Shown here: positions 36,439-48,400 of the stretch, one piece after another | How the letters are laid out: the number at the start of each line of letters is the position of its first letter | Numbering within the stretch: position 1 is the first letter of the stretch | From: Liolophura sinensis | Taxonomy: Eukaryota; Mollusca; Polyplacophora; Chitonida; Chitonidae | NCBI RefSeq assembly: GCF_032854445.1 | Contig: NC_088306.1 | Span: 17,701,764-17,765,763, forward strand | Length of the DNA: 64,000 bases | Direction of reading: 5' to 3' | Made by a program: the position numbers and the translations under genes | The notes under the pieces: model-generated | Database searches by the model: none | What the model saw: the letters and a program-made list of their open reading frames with translations, nothing else | Told to the model about the DNA's origin: nothing

Positions 36439-39400
36439 TTTGATGTTTTACTCGAGAATAGTTCACTTATACGACGGCGGCTAGCATTATGGTGGGAGGA
36501 ATCCGGGCAATGCCCGGGGGAGAACCTCACTAAGATACATTTCGTGTAAACGTCTGAAGCCTGCTTGATAGGTCAAGGCTATTTGCATGTGAACCTCCAG
36601 GTTTATACATGGGCACGTTTCAGTATGGATGCCAAGACGCTTTACAGAGAGCTGGAATGCAGTGTGAAGGAAAATGACAAGGATATTGTTTCAAGACTAA
36701 ACATTTGTTACATACCATTTCTCACACAACAACAATCAATAATGTTGTTAACATAAAAGAAAGATAAAAGCAAAAGAAAGTAAACCACATATATTTTTAC
36801 TGAGTGGTTCGTAACCTGAAATCTACACAAACAGCTTTTTAAAGAATCCAGTATATAATTCAGATTCAAGTGGATTACCTAGAAAGACAAAACGGACTAA
36901 AAAATGTTTTCATGGAACTGGCTGTTTGATCTTTAAACTTCACTTGATGGTCTATGCTGTCTATTTGGACTATGGCCAGCGAGATATTTAGATGCCCTCA
37001 ATACATACGTAGACAGCGTTAAGCCAACATGATGAATTCACAGTTGCAAACAGCTCATTCTACGCTGATTATGAAAATCACAATTCACGTCGTAATGCCT
37101 GAGAGAAACAAGACATTTTAACGCCGCACAGAAGTGGCAAATCTCTGGCATATAGCTTCTACAATATTAAAGGTGGAGAAAACATAAAAATTACATAAAG
37201 TTCAGATAAGAGAGCGTGAAAACTTAGTTGTAAATGTGATCTTGGATATTTTTTTCCATTTTTCTTTAAAGACAAAAAGACGCTTTAAAATAATTTATAT
37301 GTTGGGTATTTGGAACCATCTTCTGGTATACGTTGTCCTTGCGTAATAATGTTATACATGAGCATCTAACTCATACTTAATAAATATATGTATTTATATA
37401 TTGGTCTTTTCAACTAATAAGTGTGTTCAACCTGAATTTTGATTATATTTTTAATATTTTCATAAATATTATCAGAATTTACATCATATGCATGTGTTTG
37501 GAATTTACATTCAAAAATTTTATTAGACATGCATAACATCCAGATCTAGACAATCATTAGACAAAGACGATATATACATGAAACAAGAGGTGATCTCAAA
37601 TACCCACCATACAAAAACATTTTCAAATACCCTTTTCTCCTGAGAGAAAAAATAGTCTATCTTTGCATTGTCTTCCCTGCATGTGTCTTCTCCTTTAACG
37701 ACACGGTTTTATATTTCCACTTCACGCATTGGCTGGGGTTGTATTTGGCTATATAGACCTGAATTTGAGAAGAAGAAAAAATAAAAATGCGTGATAGTTT
37801 GACTAAAGACTGGTGACTGACATACCCTTATGCATACCAGTGTTATCTATCAAAGGTATTTTTCACTGCCCGGGATCTGCTGTGTTTACCCGGACTGACC
37901 TGATTCAGGGTATCATACCACACCCTGGCTTGACTCGTGACTGGTGACTCGTACACAGCAAATGGAGATAACTTATCGCTAGCTACACTACATTCAGTTA
38001 AGTATGTACACATTTAGGACAGCTTGAACCGCTAACGATTCGACCACCATCTGATGCGTAGTGATCTTTTGGAGCATGCCATAAAATATCTTGGAGTGTT
38101 TTCTGGCGAATTACCAACAAAGGCCTGCGTCAGTACAAACTAGTGCGTTATGCAAAAGCTACGAAGTCACAATGCACTGTTGGTGCAATAAAATCTCTTT
38201 AGATTATACAACCTATATTTTACAATATAAATAACTATCTGCGTGCTGTCTCTTTGTAAACAGAAGTGTAGAACTGCCGGAGAATCCCTACTTAAAGTGT
38301 GAAATAGTTGACGCACCTGTACACAAGAAGTCGTTGTTTAAACCTCAAGTATAATCCGTGACAAGAAAGTGTTTATTGTTAATTCGCGTCAGGGTATCTG
38401 CATAAGCTGACAAAGTTTTCTAAATGTTGTATAAAACAAACGCTTTCGCTAAAGTAAGAGTCTTTCAAAATGAAGAGAGTCTTTCATTTGTGTGTCTGTT
38501 TTAATTATCATTTTCTTTTTTTATTTGTTATAAGACAGACTCTTTTACGTTATTTCATTGGTTTGATTTGTGTTTTAAAGTGTACTCCATAATATCTCGC
38601 TTATACGGTGGTCATGGCCAAGTTTTCCAATCAATAAATCCACTGAAGGCACCTCGTCGTTTTTCCTGATAAATTTCCTGACAAAAGATCGCAACCCATG
38701 CAACACGTGACATCTGGCCTTGAGCAAGATACCTGACTGACCTAGATTTCTGAGTGGGTGGGGCAGAGCAGAGACAATATGGCCAAACAGCTGAATTAAA
38801 CTTTTTGCTTCCCAAAGTTCCATATCTAGGACATAATTTAATATCTAAGGAGTGTATGGTCATGTGCAGTACTTTTGACCGCTACATTCATTTACATTTC
38901 ACGAGAACGCCATGCTTTCTCGCGTTAGCTGACTTTTAGAGACTTGACGCGTTAGAACAAATGTCTTATAACTGTTATATCGAATAACGCATTTTCGCTT
39001 TTTCACCGGCCAATAAGCAATACCGAGTAGTGTCCCTTGGCTCTACTTTGTAGTGGAAGCGTCACTTAATCTACCATGATTTGGCCTCGGACCCCCAATA
39101 ATTTTCCATAAGCGACAATGTTAACGTCTAGCGCTGTAGCTCAGTCCCAAACATTCCGTGGCCAATAACCAAGAAGCCATAAAAATCTTGACATAGGTTG
39201 ACCGTCAAAATCTGGACCTTTCCATGCCGGCAGCTGGGAGGGGTGCCTAGCAACGCCAAGGGGACGTCACTCGCAGCCTCATCACTACCTCACACCTTGT
39301 GTCCTCTCACCCAGAATTTCAAACTTTCATCAATAAAGCTCATACCTCCTCAAAGTTTAGACAGTTTCCAGCATTTTAATACCAAGCATGCATCTGTGCA

Positions 39401-42400
39401 CCAAAAATGGACGCCTGGGAGCAAAAAAAGACTTTATACCCTAAAATTCACAGAACTACAATCGTAATGGGGGTCTGTGTCCATTTATTACTGTAGATTA
39501 CGTATGACTGTCACGTCAAGATATGAGCTGAACTCATGATGGTAAACACCAGTCTACAAATGACAAATACAAAAGAATGGCATGACTAGACACATAAACC
39601 GAGATGGAATGTACCAATTTGTCAATATATTTACTTGGTTAGATTTCGAATTTCAAATATAGGATTACATTCAATGTACACAGTACAAAAGACACTTTTC
39701 TCGTTAAGTGGCATGATCGATTTTAAGATGAAAAGTATTCTAGTACACATATTTTGTGCTGTTTGAAACATTCTATTTTGTGATAACAGTTTGTGTCATC
39801 ATATCTTCAAAATGTTTACCTATGCGGGTGACAGAAACGGATTAATCGTCAAAAAAGCGGGTTTTTGGCAATGACTGGAATTAGTATCAGCGACTCACTC
39901 AAATAACTAGCGAATAACTGTCTCAATACCTAACATGTTGTGCTTATATAGAAGTTAAATAAGCTCTTCAAGGTTTACCCAGGCATTCAGACAGCCCGAG
40001 GCCATTGGCCATTTCTCACATGTTCAAATCCAGCTCTCGGTAGCTCTGGTGAGGTGCTTTCAGAAGGCTTTGCTTGGTAACTGGCTACCTGATGACAAAG
40101 TCAGCTTTAGGTATCTTTCATTATGTGTACGTCCAGGTTTCCTTCACCATGTGTGCATCCAGATTTCTTTCACCACATGTATGCTCAGATGTCTTTCACC
40201 GCGAGGAACTTTAGGTGTCTTTCACCGCGCATATCTCCATGTATCTTTCACCATGTGTACCTTCAGGTATCTTTCACCGCGAGGAACTTTAGGTGTCTTT
40301 CACCGCGCATATCTCCATGTATCTTTCACCATGTGTACCTTCAGGTATCTTTCACCGCGAGGAACTTTAGGTGTCCTTCACCGCCCGTATCTCCAGGTAT
40401 ATTTCACCACGTGTACCTTCTTTCATTGGGAGTAACTTTAGGTAGCCTTGGTAATTAAATAAACACTGAATAGTGAGTTTTCTATGTACAAATTGGTGCT
40501 ATTACAAGATGAGCAAACAGAAAAGAACAAGACTATGGGTAAATGATTTTGATATTTTGGATATTTAAAGATTGGCCTAAAGTGTTGTTGTTGTTGTTGT
40601 TGTAGGAAACGAAGATGTTGTCAATGGGAATGTCAAGCTTATCCTCGGTCTCATCTGGCATCTCATTATCAGATACCAGATATCCAGTTCCAAGTCCAAA
40701 GCTCCACCCAAAAAGATAATGCTGCAATGGCTGCAGTCAGCGATACCTGACATCAGCATGTCCAACCTGACCTCAGACTGGAATAACGGGATAGCGTTAC
40801 AGTAAGCTTGGTGCATGCGTACTATGGGCACAAACGTTGTTTCATTTAAGCTCAAGTTAAGCACTTCAGACAGTTATAATGTCTTTCGTATAACAATACC
40901 GTGCAGAATTCTGATTAGCGTCTTGCACTGCCTGCCTTTTTGTGAGTGAAGACTACTTGCAAATAAAGATAAAAGCAATGAAATAAATAAGTATTAACGT
41001 TTTGTATATTTTAGTAAGGCGTAGAAGAACAGGACTATTTTTTCTTTGCCCTATTTTGTATTGGCTTATGTGTACTGTTGGTACAGCCCTACACCGTGAT
41101 AAGGTCGGGTGTCAACTCTGGCATGGCATTCAAGTGATGTAGCACTATAAATAAGATTGCATTGAGATGGATCTTTTACAAGGAGAAATTGTCCGGGCGT
41201 GACCAAGTAAAATAGAGTGACTTTAAAAAAAACCCAATAAAACAACCCAAATAAATAAGTCCTGTCTTGACACTTAATTATTTCTGTTGAAAAAAGTACT
41301 TCCGGTGATTAGACTGTCATAACTCATTCTAAGTTCTGTGAGCATCTCTTTTATATTGCAGCGCTCTGATTGAGCACTGCAAACCTGGCCTTTCGCCGAA
41401 CTGGAGGAACCTAGATCCCAAAAACAGGTAAGATTCCTTTGGTTAGGAAACAAGAGTACATTCCTGGCTTGATATCTGCTAGCAACGTCTTACGCACTTA
41501 AAACTGCGTTTGATTACGCCGAACCCGTAGCTGTAACCCAATATGCATGCTTGACTATCCACATATACATGATGAAGTTGGTAATGATGAAGATGGTGAA
41601 AATCGAGAAGTTATTTATTTAATAAATCTTTTGCATATACATATGTATGTATAACAGCGTTTACATTTATGGGCGGAAGAAACTGGCAGAACCCAGAGAA
41701 AACCACAGACCTTTGACAATTACCTGACAAACCTGAGCTGACGTAAAAGTTGCTGCTGAACCTGCTTTGGATGGATTCGACCTCATTCGTCTATAGGGAA
41801 CTCCCGGCGGAAGTGGGAACTTCCGGTTTTCGTTATCTCAGATAATGAAAGCCTTCCAATCACCACTATCTCACCAGACTAAAACGATACAAAACTTTAA
41901 TTCCAAACCAGGATTTATACCATTTTCTGCGGTACCATTAACTTTGACCCCACTGTTTTTGGTGAAACTGCGACTCTTACATTTTCTGAACAGTGGCACG
42001 GATCTGGTTGGTCTCGCAGATGACAAGTGACGACTGCAATCTGTAAACGTAATATTTATTTTTAAAAAGCGGCCTTCGCCTTTCACTGGTTGAGTCTATA
42101 AAAGGGGAGTAACTCAGTGTGGAAAACACTCTGTGTCGTGCTCACATATTAGCAGGGCACACTGTGGAGCGGTAAACGAAATAAAGCATTGCTAATTGGT
42201 GTTCATTCAGAACAAGAGAATAAAGTCTCAGTACCATAACTGTTAAGGAAACTCCACTGACGCTGGCGATAAGGCGTTCTTCTCACCGCTTCCGCCCAGA
42301 ACAGTGAGGATGCAGGCTCGAAACCAGCTCTCGTTTATTCAACTGCGGTTTGACAGGGTTGATCAGCGTTGGCCAATGGCTGACACGCTGGTTCCCTGGT

Positions 42401-45400
42401 TTCATCTGAATGAAAAAGTCTTGAGTACGGTCCTCAAAATGTTCAATTTTAACTGTTGAACGTGTTGATTATTTATTATAACATTTACCTGTGTGAATTA
42501 TATTGAATATAATTCAGTAAACAGTTATCCATTACCCATTACCCATTATCCATTACCCATTATCTGTTATGACATACATTAAAACAGTATTGAGTATTGT
42601 TAAGCGTCTTTTGACAATTTCATTTTCTAGCTCCACTAGTCGTTATAAACAGGGCTTATCTGTTATGTATTTATTTACATAATCAATGGTTTCTAGGAAC
42701 AGCTGTAACCATATTTCACAAATACTCACTTTTTATGAACCTGCTATGGGGTTTTCTCTGATGCACGAATGTCTTAACTGGCTCATAAATTCGCTATGGG
42801 AACTAAAGCGTGATTCGAATGTACAATTTTACTAAGACAATCCTTATTTACAGGGTAGAGAACTGTCGGACGGCAATGGCTTTAGCCAAAGAACATTTAA
42901 ACATCCCCCGAGTGATCAGTCCAGAGGACTTCGCGAGCAAGGGGCTGGACGAGTTGTCGGCCATGACTTACCTCTCCTACTTCGTGAAGACAGGGTCGCC
43001 TGGATACTACGCCACGTTGAACTGGGTGTGCAAACAAATCCGCTCTCCTAACGTCACCAACCTCACGGTAAGTGCCCGTATGTGCATTGTATGGCGTCAT
43101 TTTTAAACTCCTTCCTAACGCAGACAAGGCATTAATACAGACTGGAGTGTACAGACATCTACTTTAGGAAACAATTGTTAAAAGAAGAGAATGAATGAAT
43201 GATTATGGCTTAAAAGAAAAAAACAGCAGTAAATCCAGTGTACATGTGCATCGAATAACTATCCCACATAATGTTTCAAAAATATACCTTTTTACCTTTT
43301 TTCTTGCATAATCCAGACATTGTTGCCTGTAGTAAGCAAAATCGCGCACATTGAAGAAATCCAAAAAGCAACAATGCTATAAATTTGAACCATACCCTCA
43401 ATTTTTGGGGTATGGAGGAAGCGACATTCTGCTTTCGGTTGCTCTAACATGGCACATCCCATGACCTCGTAGGAATTCCAGATTAAAAATTGATTTATAC
43501 AGCTACCAAGCACCAGAACAAAATGACTGTGGACATTTAGGTCCGTTTCTTCTGAACTAAATAAGGTGAAATTATTTCTTGTCTTTTCTTTCAATGAAAT
43601 TTCTTCATTAAGACAAGTCATATATTCTTCAGTTCAACTGATCAAGGTTGCACTCATTTAGAATAAATGGCCTTTGACACCGTATGGTTATGCTTTTTTA
43701 AAGATACTGGGACAAGTTTACCCTTTGTATATACGGCATACTTCTTTTGGTATGATATAAAGCACATTGAGATACACAATGGTGTCAGTTACCTTCAGTT
43801 AAACTTGTTCAGATTTGACTTCAAACTCAATTGCATATAGATGTACAAATGCGCGAAACAATCCTAAAATATAGGTTAACTGTGTAATGCCATTCTACAT
43901 AATTTGAATGTAGACTTTCAGTGTCGGGATGAAAGGAGCGTACATCGACGGTTTGGTGTCTCCTTAATTGGCGTCAAATATCCCTTAGTGTTCGGTGAAC
44001 TCCGGGAAGTTCCATAGTAACGTCCAGAGTTCATAACCAGCTCTGGTCATTCTGATCAGGTGCCTTTATACGTGCAGCTGTTTTCTACTAGGTTCTGTTT
44101 GGTTTCCTCCAGCTGTTAACATGACCGCTGTCATATAATCAAACAAAATCATGAGAACAGCATGACTAAACACCAATCAAACAAACAACTTTGATTCAAT
44201 CATTGTATTAATTACTAAATCAATCACTCAATTCACCAACCAGTGAATCAATCTCCTGATTAGTCCACCGTTTGATAGTCTGTTAACCAGTTCTCCTTTG
44301 TTTTCACCCTGTAGACTGACTGGAATGACGGATACTACCTTTGCTGTGTAGCACAGTCTTTGGGAGCCGAGATCCCGGGGTGGCCGGACATAGATAAGAC
44401 CGATCACCTGAGCAACTGTCAGAAAGGTGAGCCTCAGTAGCCTGTTAAGGCCATTTCATGACATACGGTGGTTAGCGTATTAGCACGTCACAATGATCTA
44501 GGAGCTTCTCACCAATTAATGCATTTGCTGTGAGTGCAAGTCCAGATTATGCTGGCTTCCTCTGCGGTCGTATGTGTCAAGCTCTGCCCTCTTTAGCCGC
44601 GTTTAGACTACAGCCGGGCCGGGCCCATTTTAGCAGGGTCGCGCTTGATCAGGGCCGAGCCCCCTTGACAAGTACCGTTTACATTACACGCCTCGCTGGC
44701 GGGCCAAATCCATTATCACAAACAGGAACGACAACTCAGGTTGAGTTGGGCTATTTATTTGTGGCACTCTTCAGACATTGGAGGTACAAACACTTTATTC
44801 AGCTGCGAAAATGGCGCTGCCAGTAGTTGTAAGGCAAAGATACAGACGGCCTTTTCGAAACTCATATACATCCACCTGTATGATGTTCTCGTTGTGACGA
44901 GCGCTCTCAAGTTGCGCCTGCACGTTTTCCTCGCCCCAAATAGCTAATAGCTGTTCTGTCTCCTCTTTTGTCCAAGTAGCGCCACGATTTGTTGACATAT
45001 TTAAATTCTTATTGTTCGAAAAAAAGTGCGCCAACTGAAAAGCCGGAAGTGGAAGGTCAGAGGAAGTTGCCTTTAAGCATGCGCAGTTAAGTCCTCTGAG
45101 CGGGCCAGGCACGGTGGCGCGTTTACACTACACGTTTGGCTAGCCGAGCCGAGCTTCAGCTGGGCCGAGCCTACCTCTCGTTGAGGGGTTCGGCCCGGTC
45201 AAATCTGGCACGGTGCCGAGTACGCTTAACCCGTTTAGACTACTCAATTTTTTGCCGGGCCGTGCCCCATCAGGGCCGAGCCCGGTTGAAAAGCGGTAGT
45301 GTAAACGGGGCTTTTGTTCCCACCATAATACTGGCTGCAGACATGTAAGTGAAATATTTTTCACTAAATCAATGAATGAAACATATTTTATTAACGGTGG

Positions 45401-48400
45401 CCATGACATTTTGTCCCCGTGACTTCAGTGTGACTTCGATGTGGTTTCGCGAGAGTGGGTTCCTCAAGGCGTAAATTTAATATTTTACTCCAAGGTGTCT
45501 TTGGGGTGTCAAAGTTTCTGACTTTAGGAAAAGACAGAATATAAAGCTCCTGATCGTGTGACAACGTGTGATCCAGTACGGGGGTTAGTACGCCAGCTCG
45601 GTGCAAAGACCCAGGAGCTTATCACAAATGCAGTCAATGCGAATTCAAGTCCAGCCGATGCTGGCTTCGTCTCCGGTGGTATATAGGTGAGAAAGTCTGT
45701 CAGCAATCAGCGGATGGTCGTAGGTCCCCCCCCCCCCCACCGGGGCCTGCTCTATTTCCACCCACCATAATGTTGGCCGCCGTCATATAAGTGAAATATT
45801 CTTGAGTATGGCCTAAAACACCAGTCAGATAAATAAATAAATAAATAAATAAACAGAAATCAAACAAATAAATAAATCTGTAAATCATTAGATGAATAAA
45901 TAAGAATATCGGCAGAATTTCACACGTTGAATGACAAGCATGTGTAACTCAAGTATTATGATTCAATCCACCATCACCTTAAAGCGGCTTTATAACACCG
46001 TAGTTAATTTTCATTATACAGCTAAAGAAATTAGTTAACAAGTCGATCCCAGGCTCATGCAACATTCTCCATGTAATAGTTCAGTCCCAAGGTCACGCAG
46101 ACATTCCGCCTGTAACAATTCAGTCCCAAGGTCATGCAGACATTCTGTAGCAATTCGGCCCAAGGTCATGCAGACATTCTGTAACAATTCAGTCCCAAGG
46201 TCATGCCTAAATTCCGCATGTAATAATTCGATTTCAAGCTCATGCAAACATTCCCCAATTAGGTCCCAATCTCATACATTACATTTTAATGAAACTCTGT
46301 TGCTACAACTGACCTACATGACATGTATTGTAGGCCAAAGACGTAATTATCCGAGAGATTTGTTATATGAGTCTGTTTGATGATATTTTAGCACTCTGGG
46401 AACTGTGTATATACTGCATCGGTATAGTCTCAATAATAACACAGCCCCTCCAAACACTGACAAGCTCATTCCAACGTACTGGGTATGTGTTTTTCAACGG
46501 TGCACAGACCAATGGCTTTAGTTAGTGAAGTTACACTTAGTTTTTAGTGGCAGTTAACCATGGTGTAAAAAATGTTTTGAACTTTTAGGTTGAAACATAA
46601 ACTTTGAAGTTCTCAAAGCTTAGGAATATATCAACTCTTAAACTCTTTTTTTTATTTTAGCATTGTATAACTGCTTAAATTAATTTGGCTCTGTACTCTA
46701 CCATAATGATATAGCGGAGAATCTGCTTGGATGGAAATTATACGTCTATAGGTATAACACAAATTTCAGTGAAATATTTCACGTTTTATGCCACGGATAT
46801 CAACCATAACAGCTGAGGCCAAGTTACAACCCGAGGGCTCCTTCGCTACAGTTGGATGGATAAGCGACAGGCGTGGTGAACAAACGGCCGACGGGAAGTA
46901 AACGAGGAGAATATAACCTTCCCTTTCGCTAGGGTGACAAGACCTGTTGTAGGGCTGTTCACGTCGGTCAAACGCCTTCACTTATAAAACACTGAGAGGG
47001 GGCAGAATTTGTCAGTTGGAACATAAACAGCATATGGGATGTACGTTGGTTTAGGAGGCCCTGTGGTCTGGTCTTTAGTGTGAAATCGAAGTTTTTGGAT
47101 TGTTTACCGCCATTTGTAAGGCGACATTTACCTGGTTTATCGCTATCACGGCAGGATAAGGTCTTTTATACGATGAATTCGATGATGACAGAAATTAAAG
47201 GTATGTTTTTACGTAGACTAGCCTATGCTTTCCCCAGTTGTTCAAGATACTCCTCAAGAAACTCCTCATGGATGCAATGGCCAACTTTCAATCAACCTAT
47301 GGAATGAATATCTTCCCATTATTCTGTCATATTTGCTTCAGCTTGATCGGCTTTTGTTGCATGAAGTTGTTGTTGGTTTTGTCGCTAGTGGTAACGTAAT
47401 CCGTCCCTATGGTACATGCGACTCCAGTCTTGGATCATTAGTTATGTGTATAAGACAAGAAATGTTTTGCTCTTTATCTCTGGAGATTATTCTGACAAAG
47501 TCAACACAAAGTTTACATCGATTCCACCCGTCTTTGACCAATAGTGTATCCTCCCAGAATCACCTCTTCCTGCAGTGTCGTTTGTTGTTTCACCCCAGGA
47601 TGTTTCTCCGTTAATTGTCACGATGACATTCCTCCTCCAATGGAGATCAGATAACTGTGGAGTACATAGGTAAGTGAAATAGCCTTGAGGAGTCCATCAA
47701 ACGGCTACAGAATGGGGCAAACAGATCGATTTACCGTTGTTCTTATCTGCCCATGCAGGGATAGACGCTGGGAAATCCTTGGGAGTACAGCCTGTGTTAA
47801 CGGCTGCAGAGATGAGCGACCCGGCCGTAGACCACCTCAGTATGATGGCATACATCAACAGCTTCCGCAACGTCAAACCTCTGCGCAAAAAAGAGGAGAA
47901 GCTGGCTATACGGACTGACGTCACTGACGTCAAGGTCGGGCAAACGGTGAGTACGACGTCATGAAGTAAGCTTTCAACCCGTACGTGGGAAAGTCTGTCA
48001 GCAACCTGCGGATGGTCGTGGGTTTCCACCGGGCTCTGTCCGGTTTCCTTCCACCATATTGCTGGCCGCCGTCGTATGAATGAAATATTCTTGAGTACGT
48101 TGTGGAATCGAAACATGGGCTACTTAATATTAAGTAAGCTTTATGGGACCATGGCCATACCTCTACACCTTACCTTATGTTAGTTAAGGGATTGCTTAGC
48201 TGCTTGCGCTTCATGCATCCGGGGACAGATTATGTAAATCAGCGATGTGAAAAGTGAGATGAAATATGTGTGTGTTTAGTGTTGCCCGCTTTCAGAGTTT
48301 ATATGCCTGCAATGATGACACTTCAACAGTCACGTGATAAATTTTGCTTGCTTCCGCGTGACACACGTCAAAGTCTTTTACATTATCACGTGGGAGACTT

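Larger units (their letters stand above)
44466..45380 (+). mobile_element. SINE split by a DNA transposon
   Basis: The 5' part at 44466-44594 (GGTTAGCGTATTAGCACGTC, GAGTGCAAGTCCAG, GCTGGCTTCCTCTGC) and the 3' part at 45313-45380 (GTTCCCACCATAATACTGGC, GTAAGTGAAATATTTTTCAC) are two halves of one SINE. The break falls at the ...CTCTGCCCGGTTTCC... position of the family, and the interruption is the element at 44595-45312. Confidence 0.85.

Noticed and set aside
47225-47614. 129-codon ORF as a gene or retained exon
   Set aside because: No recognisable domain, composition like intronic DNA, and no need for an exon between filamin exons 5 and 6, which join in phase.
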